Origin: Candidatus Woesearchaeota archaeon | GTDB taxonomy: Archaea; Nanobdellota; Nanobdellia; Woesearchaeales; GW2011-AR9 | Reading direction: 5' to 3' | Length of the DNA: 50,625 nt | Assembly (NCBI GenBank): GCA_018657845.1 | Contig: JABHWJ010000013.1 | Coordinates: forward strand, 1 to 50,625 | Shown here: in pieces, positions 31,815-42,100 of the stretch | Numbering within the stretch: the stretch's first letter is position 1 | How the letters are laid out: every line of letters starts with the position of its first letter | The notes under the pieces: model-generated | Databases searched by the model: none | What the model was told of the DNA's origin: nothing | The model's input: the letters and a program-made list of their open reading frames with translations, nothing else | Made by a program: the position numbers and the translations under genes

Positions 31815-32798
31815 TTAATTTACCTCTTGTTTGAGTTGTTCGGAGTTTAGATCTTTTAAGTTTACACCAATTCTCTCTACCACTTTTGATGCTAATAATG
31901 AACCCAATTTTCCAGCTTTTTCTAAGTCCCAATCATTACAGAAACCATAAAGAAATCCGGCAGCATAACTATCTCCTGCCCCAGTTGTGTCAATAGCTTC
32001 GGTGAGGAAGGGTTCGATAAAGTTAACAATTCCATCTTTGCAGATTAAGGAACCTTCTTTGCCAATTTTAACAATGGCGATTTTAACATGGTTGGCTAAT
32101 TCTTGAACAGCTTCTTCTGGTTCTAGGCCAGTAAATTCTTTAGCTTCAGTTTCATTAACAAAAACAATGTCTGCATGATTCATTACTAAATCTTTAAGAA
32201 ATTCTTTATTTCTTCTGATTAATCCTGGATCGGCTAGGTCAATAGAAACTAACGTGTTGTGTTTCTTGGCTAGTTCGATTGCATGTAGGATTGTTTCTTT
32301 AGTTGGCCCTTCAATTTGGTAACCTTCTAAATGGAGGACTTTGCTTTTTTGAATGTCTTCTTCTAAGACGTCTTCTTTAGCTAACTGAATTGCTGCCCCT
32401 AAGTGAACGGAGAAAGTTCGTTCTGAATCTGGAGTGATGAAGGTCAGGGCGTGACCAGTTATGGATGGGTGGGTGTTTATTTTTGTAGAGACTCCGTTTT
32501 TTTGTATCTCTTGGATGTAGATTTCACCATGTTCATCAGTACCTACTTTTCCGCAAAGAATAGATTTTCCTCCGAGGAAAGAGATACACTTGAGAGTGTT
32601 TGCTGCACTACCTCCAGGAACTTTTTCTATTTTTAATTGGTGTTGGTTGATTTTTTCTAAAAGAAGTTTTGCTTGATCTTCTTCAACGAGATGCATTTCT
32701 CCTTTAGCTAAATTAAATTCAAGAAGTTTATTATCATCTACTTCTACAAGAAGGTCCATTAAGGCATTTCCTAAACCGATTACGTCGTATGTTTTCAT
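31815..32798 (-). CDS. adenosine kinase, PfkB family
   Basis: A 327-aa ribokinase-like sugar/nucleoside kinase. The N-terminal GLGNALMDLLVEVDD, the substrate loop PGGSAANTLKCISFLGG, and the anion-hole motif DTTGAGDSYAAGF (270-282) with catalytic Asp276 are clear. This subtype, with GNALMD and a lid of about 25 residues, is the adenosine kinase-like group. It would phosphorylate adenosine made by the SAH hydrolase upstream to AMP. It sits between ahcY and the MTAP-APRT fusion with gaps of 14 and 1 nt. Confidence 0.82.
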   Translation of the reverse strand: MKTYDVIGLGNALMDLLVEVDDNKLLEFNLAKGEMHLVEEDQAKLLLEKINQHQLKIEKVPGGSAANTLKCISFLGGKSILCGKVGTDEHGEIYIQEIQKNGVSTKINTHPSITGHALTFITPDSERTFSVHLGAAIQLAKEDVLEEDIQKSKVLHLEGYQIEGPTKETILHAIELAKKHNTLVSIDLADPGLIRRNKEFLKDLVMNHADIVFVNETEAKEFTGLEPEEAVQELANHVKIAIVKIGKEGSLICKDGIVNFIEPFLTEAIDTTGAGDSYAAGFLYGFCNDWDLEKAGKLGSLLASKVVERIGVNLKDLNSEQLKQEVN

Positions 32799-32812
32799 TT
32801 TTTGTATTTGGG

Positions 32813-34225
32813 TTAATATCTGTAATGCTCTGATTTATATGGCCCTTCTTTTGGAACATCTAGATATTTAGATTGTTTGTCAGTCATGACATCAAGTTCT
32901 ACTCCGATTTTTTTCAGATGCAGTCTAGCAACTTCTTCATCTAATTCTTTTGGTAGAACAGTTACGCCAAGTTCATGAGGTTTTGTCCACAATTCAATTT
33001 GAGCAAGAACTTGGTTAGTGAAACTGTTTGACATTACAAAACTAGGGTGGCCAGTTGCACATCCTAAATTAATTAATCTTCCTTCTGCAAGAATATAGAT
33101 TTCTTTTCCATCCAAAGTATATTTGTCATATTGTGGTTTGATGTTTTCTTTAGTTGCTCCAGATTTGTTATCTAACCAATCCATATCAATTTCGTTGTCA
33201 AAGTGACCGATGTTACAAACTATCGCTTGGTCTTTCATCATTTGAAAATGTCTGTCAACGATGACATGATAATTTCCAGTAGTTGTTACAAAGAGATCTC
33301 CTTCTTTGGCAGCGTTGTCCATCTTTTTAACTTCATATCCTTCCATTGCTGCTTGTAAAGCATTAATTGGATCGATTTCTGTTACAACTACACGACAACC
33401 ATATCCTTTAAGTGATTGGGCGCAACCTTTTCCAACATCTCCATAACCAGCAACAACCGCAACTTTTCCTGCTAACATTACATCGGTTGCTCTTTTGATT
33501 CCATCAACTAAAGATTCTCTACATCCATAAAGATTGTCGAACTTAGATTTAGTTACAGAATCATTGACGTTAATTGCAGGGAATAAAAGTTTTTTTTTTC
33601 TAGCCATTTGGTAAAGTCTGTGCACACCAGTAGTAGTTTCTTCAGAAACTCCCTTTACTTCTTTAACCACATTAGTCCAACGTTGATTATTTTCGGTGTA
33701 GGTTTCTTTAAGTGAGTTAATTAATTCTTTGAAGTCTTCTCCTTCCGTAGAATAATCTTGTTCTAAAACTGAAGAGTCCTTTTCAATATCTACTCCTTTA
33801 TGGATCATCATGGTAGCATCCCCACCATCATCAACAATTATTGTTGGGCCTTTTCCTTCTCCAAAGTCTAACGCTTTCTTGGTGCACCACCAATATTCTT
33901 TAAGAGATTCTCCTTTCCAGGCAAAAACTGGAATTTCTTGAGCTGCAATCGCAGCAGCAGCATGATCCTGTGTTGAGAAAATATTACAAGAAGCCCATCT
34001 TACTTCTGCTCCGAGAAGTTTGAGGGTTTCGATTAGAACTGCGGTTTGAATTGTCATATGCAAAGAGCCCATGATTCTTGACCCTCGAAGGGGTTTACTT
34101 TCTTGGTATTTTTCTCTAATTGCTATAAGGCCAGGCATCTCTTTCTCGGCAATTTTGATTTCTTTTCTTCCCCAATCTGCTAAGGAGAGGTCTTTTATTT
34201 TATAATCAGTAAAGTTTTCATTCAT
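32813..34225 (-). CDS. ahcY: adenosylhomocysteinase (SAH hydrolase)
   Basis: A 470-aa cytosolic NAD-dependent enzyme that splits S-adenosylhomocysteine into adenosine and homocysteine, removing the inhibitor of methyltransferases. [22 protein letters not shown] and the NAD loop GYGDVGKG are present. It is of the long type with an inserted segment near 150-200 (around [10 protein letters not shown]), and it ends in YKSEHYRY, matching the C-terminal NAD-contacting tail of bacterial and eukaryotic enzymes rather than the shorter archaeal form. The ATG at 34225 is chosen because AAAGGTGA lies 5 nt upstream; the in-frame GTG at 34234 is part of that ribosome site. Confidence 0.95.
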   Translation of the reverse strand: MNENFTDYKIKDLSLADWGRKEIKIAEKEMPGLIAIREKYQESKPLRGSRIMGSLHMTIQTAVLIETLKLLGAEVRWASCNIFSTQDHAAAAIAAQEIPVFAWKGESLKEYWWCTKKALDFGEGKGPTIIVDDGGDATMMIHKGVDIEKDSSVLEQDYSTEGEDFKELINSLKETYTENNQRWTNVVKEVKGVSEETTTGVHRLYQMARKKKLLFPAINVNDSVTKSKFDNLYGCRESLVDGIKRATDVMLAGKVAVVAGYGDVGKGCAQSLKGYGCRVVVTEIDPINALQAAMEGYEVKKMDNAAKEGDLFVTTTGNYHVIVDRHFQMMKDQAIVCNIGHFDNEIDMDWLDNKSGATKENIKPQYDKYTLDGKEIYILAEGRLINLGCATGHPSFVMSNSFTNQVLAQIELWTKPHELGVTVLPKELDEEVARLHLKKIGVELDVMTDKQSKYLDVPKEGPYKSEHYRY

Positions 34226-34270
34226 ATTAGTCACCTTTTTGTATTTATTTTAAGGTTGAATCTAAACACA

Positions 34271-34280
34271 ATATATATAA
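34271..34280. promoter_or_regulatory. TATA element between ahcY and gatD
   Basis: ATATATATAA is centred about 28 nt before the gatD ATG. Its symmetry also allows minus-strand use, giving ahcY a leader of about 23 nt with its AAAGGTGA site. Confidence 0.45.
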
Positions 34281-34303
34281 AGATTTAGGAATTATCTTTC
34301 ACT

Positions 34304-35593
34304 ATGGCCAATGCAGGTGATTATGTAAAAATACATACTAAAAAGGGCGTAGAGGAAGGAATCCTAATGCCTAGTTCTGATGAAAATGTGGTTCTTATTA
34401 AATTAGATAGCGGTTATAATTTGGGTTTTGAAAAGAAAAAGATTACTAAGATGAACGTAGTGAAGAAAGGGGTTAAAAAAGAAGAGAAAGGTAAACGGAT
34501 TGTTAAAGACAAGAATTTACCCACCATTGCGATTTTACATACAGGAGGAACGATTGCTTCCAAAGTCGATTATAGGACTGGGGGGGTGGCGACTGAATTT
34601 AGCCCCGAAGAATTAATAAAATTATTTCCAGAGTTGAAGAAGATTGCAAATGTTGAATCAGAATTGATTGCTCAAATGTGGAGTGATGATCTGCGTTTTA
34701 AACATTTTACTTTAATTGCCAAGGCCGTGGAGAAATATGTTAAAAAGGGAGTTAAAGGAATTATTGTAGGAATAGGAACAGATAATTTGGCTGTTGCCGC
34801 TGCCGCACTTAGTTTTATGGTGGAGAAAAGTCCAGTTCCGATTGTTTTAGTGGGGGCACAAAGAAGTTCTGACAGAGGAAGTAGTGATGCAGGAATGAAT
34901 TTAATTTGTGCAGCAGAGTTTGTGGTTAAATCTGATTTTGGAGGTGTAGGAATTTGTATGCATGAAAGATCTGGTGATAATAATTGTTTGATTTTGTCTG
35001 CGAGTAAAACTTATAAATTACATTCTTCTCGTCGAGATGCGTTTAGGCCGGTGAATTCTGAGGCTCTTGCTAAAATAAATTATAAAACTCGTGAAATTAA
35101 GTTTTTGACTAAAGATTATCCCCATAAAAGTAAAGAATTAGTGGTTAAATCAAAGATGGAAGAAAAGGTTGGTTTGTTAAAGATTCATGTCAACATGTTT
35201 CCTGAACAGTTTTCATTTTTTCAAGGTTATAAGGGATTAGTAATAGAAGGAACTGGATTAGGACATACTCCAGGACAAGTTCCTAATCCTGACTGCATAG
35301 TGCATAAGAAAATCTATCCAGCGATCAAAAAATTAGTGGATTCTGGTTGTGTGGTAGTGATGACTACTCAATGTATTTTTGGTGGAGTAAATATGAATGT
35401 TTATGATAAAGGTCGAGATTTGTTGTCGTTAGGAGTAGTATCTGGAGGAGATATGTTAGCTAACACTGCCTTAGTGAAGTTATCTTGGTTATTGGGAAAT
35501 TATCCTCAAAAAGAAGTTGTAAGGTTTGTGGGGAAGGATTTTCGAGGAGAGATTAATAAAAATATTAGTTATGAAGAAGACTTTTTAAAATGA
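34304..35593 (+). CDS. gatD: glutamyl-tRNA(Gln) amidotransferase subunit D
   Basis: GatD is the asparaginase-like subunit of the archaeal GatDE complex. It frees ammonia from glutamine or asparagine to convert Glu-tRNA-Gln to Gln-tRNA-Gln. The 429-aa protein has the N-terminal SH3-like domain (about 1-70) unique to GatD, then the asparaginase domain with LHTGGTIAS (first catalytic Thr), IVGIGTDN, and ITG-like GAQRSSDRGSSDAGMN. The GatE subunit is not in the window. Its last 4 nt (ATGA) overlap the start of the lipoprotein-like gene. Confidence 0.94.
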   Translation: MANAGDYVKIHTKKGVEEGILMPSSDENVVLIKLDSGYNLGFEKKKITKMNVVKKGVKKEEKGKRIVKDKNLPTIAILHTGGTIASKVDYRTGGVATEFSPEELIKLFPELKKIANVESELIAQMWSDDLRFKHFTLIAKAVEKYVKKGVKGIIVGIGTDNLAVAAAALSFMVEKSPVPIVLVGAQRSSDRGSSDAGMNLICAAEFVVKSDFGGVGICMHERSGDNNCLILSASKTYKLHSSRRDAFRPVNSEALAKINYKTREIKFLTKDYPHKSKELVVKSKMEEKVGLLKIHVNMFPEQFSFFQGYKGLVIEGTGLGHTPGQVPNPDCIVHKKIYPAIKKLVDSGCVVVMTTQCIFGGVNMNVYDKGRDLLSLGVVSGGDMLANTALVKLSWLLGNYPQKEVVRFVGKDFRGEINKNISYEEDFLK

Positions 35594-35880
35594 AAAAAAG
35601 ATTATTTCTAGTTTTGTTATTGGGGTTGTTTTTAGTAATGTTTACTTTTATGGGCTGTAAAGAGGTTCCGGTAGAGAAACAGTGTTTTGTTGATGAAGAT
35701 TGTGTTAAGGATGTTTGTTGTCATGCTTCTGATGCCGTTAATGTTATTTATGGTCCTGATTGTTCAGGGATATTTTGTACTTCTGTTTGTGCAGAAGGAA
35801 CAACTGACTGTGGCCAAGGAGAATTGAAGTGCAAAAGAGGAGAATGTCAAGTTGTGTTGAAGGAGAATATTGAAGAGTAA
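35590..35880 (+). CDS. small Cys-rich lipoprotein-like protein
   Basis: A 96-aa protein with a signal peptide ending in a lipobox-like FMGC (C23), followed by a compact domain with twelve further cysteines, including a DCVKDVCCHA segment and a KCKRGEC end. C23 may be lipid-anchored, leaving a disulfide-rich module on the outer face. The ATGA overlap with gatD implies translational coupling, although no functional link is obvious. Similar Cys-rich modules occur in the larger surface proteins of this window. Confidence 0.65.
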   Translation: MKKRLFLVLLLGLFLVMFTFMGCKEVPVEKQCFVDEDCVKDVCCHASDAVNVIYGPDCSGIFCTSVCAEGTTDCGQGELKCKRGECQVVLKENIEE

Positions 35881-35910
35881 ATTTTTTGTTGTTCTAATTT
35901 TTTGGGAAAA

Positions 35911-35920
35911 GGTTTTTAAG
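35911..35920 (+). promoter_or_regulatory. possible TATA box for tRNA-Leu
   Basis: GGTTTTTAAG lies about 34 nt before the mature tRNA 5' end, allowing a short 5' trailer for RNase P. Confidence 0.3.
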
Positions 35921-35949
35921 TGGAAATCTAATCTGGATTTATTATTTAT

Positions 35950-36081
35950 GCGGGGGTGGCAGAGTCTGGTCAAATGCGCTAGCTTGAGGTGGCGAGAGAC
36001 AAAGTCTTTGAGGTTTACTGTCTACGCCAGCAAACGGCTAGTCCCTTAGTGGGTGCGCGTGTTCAAATCACGTCCCTCGCA
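35950..36081 (+). tRNA. tRNA-Leu(GAG) with intron
   Basis: The acceptor arms GCGGGGG (35950-35956) and CCCTCGC (36074-36080) pair, with discriminator A36081. The D arm is GCA...TGC with GGTCAAA. The anticodon stem CTAGC (35979-35983) pairs with GCTAG (36037-36041). The spliced loop is TTGAGGG with anticodon GAG at 35986-35988. A class II variable arm (CCC-TTAGT-GGG) and a T arm around GTTCAAATC complete it. CCA is not encoded. Confidence 0.93.
35990..36035 (+). other. tRNA-Leu intron at position 37/38
   Basis: A 46-nt intron lies between G37 and G38, the canonical archaeal site. TGGCG at its 5' end pairs with CGCCA near its 3' end, and AGAC-AAA-GTCT forms an inner hairpin, as expected of a bulge-helix-bulge substrate for the splicing endonuclease. 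Confidence 0.8.
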
Positions 36082-36123
36082 CATTTTAATTTTAATTCTG
36101 TGTTAATTAATTCTAATCCAAAG

Positions 36124-36133
36124 TTATATAAAT
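36124..36133 (+). promoter_or_regulatory. TATA box for the PAC2 gene
   Basis: TTATATAAAT is centred 27 nt before the ATG at 36156. Confidence 0.55.
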
Positions 36134-36155
36134 GAAGAGTTAATTTTGAAAGGTT

Positions 36156-36974
36156 ATGAGTGGTTCAAGAGATATCTGGGAAATTACACAAGAAGTTAAG
36201 AATTTGCCTAAGTTAAATGACCCTGTTTTTATCGAAGGTTTGCCAGGTATAGGTAATGTTGGAAAGATTGCAGTGGATTTTCTAGCTGAAGAATTAAAGG
36301 CTGTGAAATTATTCTCATTTTTTTCGTATAGGTTTCCTCATTCTGTTTTTGTCAATGAAGAGAATATGGTAGAGATGCCAAGAATTGATATTTATTATAA
36401 GAAATTTAGAGGGAAGGATAAACGAGATTTAGTTTTGTTGACTGGGGATTTACAACCAATTGACGAAGAGAGTTGTTATAGTTTTTGTGATGAAGTTATT
36501 AAGATTGCTAAGAACTTAGGATGTAAAGAAATTGTGACTACTGGAGGAATTGGATTACAAAATGCTCCAGAGAAACCAAGAGTTTATTGCACAGGTAATG
36601 ATGAGAAATTAATGAAGAAGTATATCAAAAAAGGAATTATGGTAGAACGAGATATTTTTGGAGTCGTTGGACCAATTGTTGGAGCTTCAGGATTGTTGGT
36701 TGGCCTAGGAAATCTTAGGAAGATATCAGGAGTAGCTTTATTGGCAGAAACATTTGGCCACCCAATGTATTTAGGAATCAAAGGGGCGAAGGAAATTCTT
36801 AAAGTCCTTGATGATCAATTAAATATTGGGATTAATTTTAAGAAATTGAATAAAGAAGTTGTTGATTTAGAAAAAGAAGTGATGAAGAGAACTAAAGATT
36901 GGGCAGCAGCATCATCTAAAGGAAAGATGGAAGTGGCTGGAGCGAAGAAGAAAGAAGCGAGTTATATTGGATAA
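36156..36974 (+). CDS. PAC2-family protein (proteasome assembly chaperone-like)
   Basis: A 272-aa archaeal PAC2 protein. FIEGLPGIGNVGKIA at about 24-38, LTGDLQPIDEE, TTGGIGLQN and VVGPIVGASGLLVGLG are characteristic, and the C-terminus is a helical, charged tail. Eukaryotic PAC2 and archaeal relatives such as PbaB assist proteasome assembly or act as ATP-independent chaperones. No proteasome genes are visible here, so the role is inferred from the family. It lies between tRNA-Leu and the surface operon. Confidence 0.88.
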   Translation: MSGSRDIWEITQEVKNLPKLNDPVFIEGLPGIGNVGKIAVDFLAEELKAVKLFSFFSYRFPHSVFVNEENMVEMPRIDIYYKKFRGKDKRDLVLLTGDLQPIDEESCYSFCDEVIKIAKNLGCKEIVTTGGIGLQNAPEKPRVYCTGNDEKLMKKYIKKGIMVERDIFGVVGPIVGASGLLVGLGNLRKISGVALLAETFGHPMYLGIKGAKEILKVLDDQLNIGINFKKLNKEVVDLEKEVMKRTKDWAAASSKGKMEVAGAKKKEASYIG

Positions 36975-37002
36975 TTTTGGTTAAATTAGCTGATTCTTAG
37001 AA

Positions 37003-37038
37003 TTTTTTAGAATTTTTTTAGCGAGGTTGTTTTTTTCT
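37003..37038 (+). terminator. T-rich terminator after the PAC2 gene
   Basis: Two tandem TAGAATTTTTT units and a further T run lie between the PAC2 stop and the TATA box of the surface operon. Confidence 0.5.
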
Positions 37039-37050
37039 CTTAAACACAAC

Positions 37051-37060
37051 TTTTATAAAT
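37051..37060 (+). promoter_or_regulatory. TATA box for the surface operon
   Basis: TTTTATAAAT is centred 26-27 nt before the ATG at 37082. It is the only clear promoter seen for the genes up to the end of the window. Confidence 0.55.
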
Positions 37061-37081
37061 AAATATAATATACTTTAGGTC

Positions 37082-39109
37082 ATGCATAAAAAGAGGTGTA
37101 TTAGAGATAGGAATAGTTGGGAGAGTAATAAAAAAGGTCAGCTAACAATTTTTATAATTTTAGGAATTGTGCTTATTATTGCAGTTGCTTTGGGATTGGT
37201 TTTATGGAAAGGGACAGCTGTTTTTAAGCCAAGTAAAATATTTCTTTCAGAAAAAGGAAAAGTAGAATCTCAGATAACTTCTTGTATTTCGATTATAGGG
37301 CAGGAGGCTCTAGATATCATCGGGGCAACAGGAGGATATATTGAAATTCCTGATGAGATTTCTAAGGATGGTGGAAGTCATCTTAAACTTTCTCCATTTA
37401 TACTTGTCCCCTATTGGAGTGTGGGGCAATCAAAAAGAATTCCTTCTATAGATTTAGTCAAGGAAAGAATTGATGCATATATGGAATCAAGATTGCCATC
37501 ATGTATTTTTGCACCCTCTGAATTATTTGATGAATTTGATATTGTTGAAAAAGGTCCAGTGGAATCAAATGTTGAATTAGTAGATGGAGGAATTATCTTT
37601 AATGTTCGATATGATCTAGAAGTTAGAAATAAAGATGGATCTGTAGTTACAGAATTAATTGATCACTTAGCAGAATCTGATATTAAACTAAAGAACCTTC
37701 ATGAGATGGCCAGTGCAATAATGGAAGCTGAATTTGAAGAGTTGAAGTTAGAAGATATAACTATGGATTTAATTTCTCTAGAACACCCAAAGGTTCCTTT
37801 AATTGGTTTTGATATGAGTTGTACTAAAAAGAAATGGAAAGTAAATGAGGTACAAAGTACTTTGCAAGATATGTTAAGAGTTAATGTGGGAGAATTAAAA
37901 GTAAGTGGAACAAATTATGTGGAATTTCCAGAAGAACTTCCCTATTATAATACTCATTATGTTTGGAATGTAGGTTTAGAGGATCCAGAAATTACAGTTA
38001 ATCTAAATTATCAAGATGGGTTTCCGTTTTATTTCCAGGTGACTCCAAGTCAAGGAAATACTATGAAAAGTGGAGTTCTAGGGGGACAAAGTTTGTTATC
38101 CTTTTTATGTTTGCAATCTTGGAAGTTTACTTATGATGTGAGTTATCCAGTGATGGTAGAATTAATTGATGATACTACTGGGTATTTGTTTAATATGGCT
38201 TTTACAGTTCATGTGGTGCGAAATCAAGCTAATCGGAATGAAGCTACCACTACAATAAATCCTTCGCTATTAATTGATATTGGGGGAGATAATGAAGTTT
38301 ATTGTGAAGATTATGCTAAAAAACCATTGTTAGTTAAAACGTATGAGTTAATTCAGAATGAAGAAACAGGAATTTCTGACCATAAGCCTTTGAAAGATGT
38401 AGAGATAAGTTATACTTGTTTAAAGTATACTTGTGAGATGGGTGAAAGTGATTACAATTATGCAAAATATGGCGACGTAGCAATTTTAGATGAGATGTTT
38501 CCTTATTGTCCAGGTGCTTTATTGAGAGGAAACAAAGAAGGATACAAAGAAGCAATGGTGAGAGTAGTAACGGACAAGTATAAAGAAGTTGAGTTGAACA
38601 TGATCCCTATTTATTTATTAGATTCAGAGAAAATAAAAGTTGTTAAACATGGGTTTAAAGATCCTTTAACTGGAATTGAGGATGTTGCGGGGGCAGATGC
38701 TTTGGAAAAAGGAGAATTGGCTTCAGTAAAAATAACTAACAAGAAAGGAGGGGAAGTTTTCCACGAAGCAACATATATTTATCGTATGGAGAAAGGAGGG
38801 TTTAGTTTATTAGATCTTAATGAAGAGGATTCAGCAAAAGCTGAAAGTAGTTTAGAGTTATTGGGAGGAACAGATTTCAGTTATGAATTGGAAATTTATG
38901 TTTTTGATGAAACTGATATCAAAGGAGGATATCAAGGAATTTGGGATGTTGATTGGGATTCTTTGAAAAGTGGAGGAGATGTCGTTTTCCATGTATTAGC
39001 TCAAGACTCATGGGATTCCGATGTTGATATGTTTGATTTTGTAGCAAATTTAGATGTGTATAGTTCATATGTAACGGTTCCAACAATCGGGAGCGTAGGT
39101 GAAGAATGA
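37082..39109 (+). CDS. KGQ-type membrane-anchored surface protein
   Basis: A 675-aa protein with a short basic N-terminus, then NKKGQLTIF (about 17-24) leading into one hydrophobic helix (about 22-42). This is the class III signal-like start of archaeal pilin-related proteins. The exported part is mostly beta, opening with a Cys and GQEAL and then ATGGYIEIP, a combination I associate with large conserved DPANN surface proteins. Cysteines are few. It is the first gene of the surface operon and overlaps the next gene by 4 nt (ATGA). It could be a pilus-like or secretion-platform component. Confidence 0.7.
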   Translation: MHKKRCIRDRNSWESNKKGQLTIFIILGIVLIIAVALGLVLWKGTAVFKPSKIFLSEKGKVESQITSCISIIGQEALDIIGATGGYIEIPDEISKDGGSHLKLSPFILVPYWSVGQSKRIPSIDLVKERIDAYMESRLPSCIFAPSELFDEFDIVEKGPVESNVELVDGGIIFNVRYDLEVRNKDGSVVTELIDHLAESDIKLKNLHEMASAIMEAEFEELKLEDITMDLISLEHPKVPLIGFDMSCTKKKWKVNEVQSTLQDMLRVNVGELKVSGTNYVEFPEELPYYNTHYVWNVGLEDPEITVNLNYQDGFPFYFQVTPSQGNTMKSGVLGGQSLLSFLCLQSWKFTYDVSYPVMVELIDDTTGYLFNMAFTVHVVRNQANRNEATTTINPSLLIDIGGDNEVYCEDYAKKPLLVKTYELIQNEETGISDHKPLKDVEISYTCLKYTCEMGESDYNYAKYGDVAILDEMFPYCPGALLRGNKEGYKEAMVRVVTDKYKEVELNMIPIYLLDSEKIKVVKHGFKDPLTGIEDVAGADALEKGELASVKITNKKGGEVFHEATYIYRMEKGGFSLLDLNEEDSAKAESSLELLGGTDFSYELEIYVFDETDIKGGYQGIWDVDWDSLKSGGDVVFHVLAQDSWDSDVDMFDFVANLDVYSSYVTVPTIGSVGEE

Positions 39110-42100
39110 ATACTAAAAAACTGGTGACTTTATTTATCATTATGTTAATGGTAATGCTCCCAGTAGTTTCAGCTGTGGAAATTTCAGAAGTGGTGGTAAG
39201 GGATGTCACTGAAACTGGAGCAACAGTAGAATGGTTGACTGATGAAGAAGCTGATAGTGCAGTTGATTATGGTTTAGATAAAGAAAATTTTTCTAATGAA
39301 ATGAATGAAGAAGAGGTTTTAGAACATTCTGTGGCTTTGGTTGGTTTGGATTCTGGAAGTGATTATTATTTTAAGGTAATGAGTGGTGATGCAGAAGATG
39401 ACAATAGTGGAGATTTTTATTCATTCAAAACTTTAGAAGGAGAGGTTGTTGAGGAAGAAGGTTTTAAGTTAGAGATTGAAGTTCCAGAATATCTTGCAGA
39501 AGAAGAGGTTGATCTTACAGGGGTAGCTTCGGTAGGAAGTAAGGTTAAATTATATCTTGATGGGTTATTAGAAGGGATTGTAACTGTTAGTGAAGAAGGA
39601 ACTTTTGAATTTTTGGAAGTAGATTTGACGAGAAATGAGTGGAATACTTTATTGTTTTTAGCTAAGAGTGGAGAGGAGGAGATTAGTAAGGAGTTTAAGG
39701 TATTTGTAGATCTGAAGGCTCCACAGATAAGTTTGATTGGAGAGGTTCCTGAATTTCTTTTGGAAGCTGAATTAGCTATTAAGGGTAAGATCGGTGAGGA
39801 AGCCCAAGTAGTGGTTTTACTTAATGAACAAGAGGTTTATAATAATAAGACTAGTGAGTTTTTAGTTGATTTAACTTTGGTTGAGGGAGAGAATACCTTA
39901 TTAATTAGTGCAGAAGATTTAGCTGGAAATAAAGAATTTGTAGAAAGAACTATTTTATTAGACATGTCTGCTCCCGAAGTAAGTTTTGATTTTGAAAAAG
40001 GGATGGAATATTATCAAGGGAATGCAGAAACACAGATTTTTGGACAAACAGAAGCAGGAGCAAAATTATATCTTTATTATTTTAAACAAACAGCTTCTGG
40101 AAAAGATCCAGACTTTAGTAGGGCTTTTGGTGAAGCAACTGCCGATGAGAATGGAAGCTTTGTTTTTGACGAAGTAGATTTAGATCACCCGCCTACATTT
40201 ACTTTATTAGAGAAATTAGGCCCTAAACAAGTACCACAAGAATTATTAGAAGTAGAGATTTCTTCTTATGAAGGGGCAGATCAACAAGAAAATTGGATAA
40301 CTTATGTTTATGTTATTGCTGAAGACAAAGCAGGTAGGGTAGGTTATGCAGAGAAAACTATTCAGATTCATTCTTGTTTCTCTGGAGAGTTGAAGTTTAA
40401 TGTTATGCCATTGACTGAATTTCAGTTACCTAGACGTTTGGATCCAGATTTATTAGATGACGGAAGACAGGTTGTTACAATGGTTTTAGATTTAGATTAT
40501 TTGGGACAAGGTCAACCGTTAACAGATGCAAATGGGAATATTATTTCTGAAGGTTTTGAGATTAGTGATATTAATTTTAGAAAAGCTTGTACTCATGGAA
40601 TGATTGATGATGAGAGCACGGCATTAGCTTGTAAGATTTTGCCAGAGACTCCACAGAAAAAAGTTCCTAATGCCAATAAGGATGCTTGGTTTGTTCAATA
40701 TACTTTAAACTCTGCTGAAGATTTTAGTGAAAAGGAAGATGATTTTTGGAATGATTTTAAGAAAAGGCAAGTTGTGTTTCCAATAAAAGCAGAGATAAGT
40801 TATCGAGAAAGATTAGCCCCTGGACAACAAGGTTATAATTCTAATCAATATGGGGGACAACAGAGCCCATATAGTCAATATAGTCAATACAGTGGTTCTG
40901 GAAGTAGTCTTTATGGAGGTAGTAGTTATGGAAGCGCATATGGCAGTAATTATGGTAACAATGTTTATGGAAGCCAATTATATGGTCCTTTGAAAACACA
41001 AACGGTTTGTTTAAATCCTGGTTATTTCGTAGATATTCCAATTGATAGTGAAGATTTAATTCCCGATTGGTTGGCTGATGATGGAGTTAGAATTCTGAAT
41101 AATACAATAGAAACAATTGATACAATAAATGAATATTTGTATGATGCAATGGTTATTGCGGGAGTTACTTGCGGAGCGAGTTTTATATTGAGGATGGCAG
41201 CTAGATGGTATAGGTTATTCCAACAGAAATGGGAACCTTATCTTTCAGAAGCTGAAAAACTTGCTGCGGCAGTAGGTGTAACTACAGGAGAAAAAGGCCA
41301 ATGTCCTTTGGATCAAGGTGGACTATTTGCTGATGACACAATTGCTAATTGGAAGAAGTTACAAAATAGTGATCATGCAGACAAGCAAACAGCTAATTTC
41401 CCAGAAAATTTAGATGATCTTAGTTTGAATCTGAAATTGAATTGTCCAAAAACTGCCAGTGCTTGGAAAATAGAAGATGGAATAGATCAAGTTTTCAAAT
41501 ATTCTTGTTATCGGGTGTTCTGTAAAGCGGCCCCCGCTAGATGGACTGAGGATAAAACAGAAACTAAGGTTCAAGCAACCATATTAAAGGGTCAGAGTTG
41601 TGGAGGAACAACTGGAAAAGGATTACCTCTACAGAAATTAGAAAATTGTGATAAAGAATTTACTTACATGAGTACTTCGTTGGGTTTGAAAGGAATCCAG
41701 CAAACTGGGACTGAAAACTTGAGAGATTGTTGGAAAGGTCCTAATGGAGTAATCTATTTTTATTTTAAGCAGAAGAATACAAATGTAGATGAACGAAATA
41801 AAGGGATATATCATTTAACACCATTAGATCATATTACTGGTTCTTTTGGAGATATTCCTGCAGATGATTTAGTTGTTTATCAACCAAAAGGTTCAGATAA
41901 TTATATTGTGGGGGTAGATGACACTTGTAATAATCTTTGTAAAAGGACTCCTGGATTTGAGGCTTTGAAAAAGGGACAAGGTTTAACTAAAGCTTGTAAG
42001 TTAGAGAAAAAAGACGGTTCTATTGAAGTGAATACTGGAGAATTTACTGCAGGATATACTAAAGATTGTTTTATTAATGAAAAAACAAAAACTTTACAGC

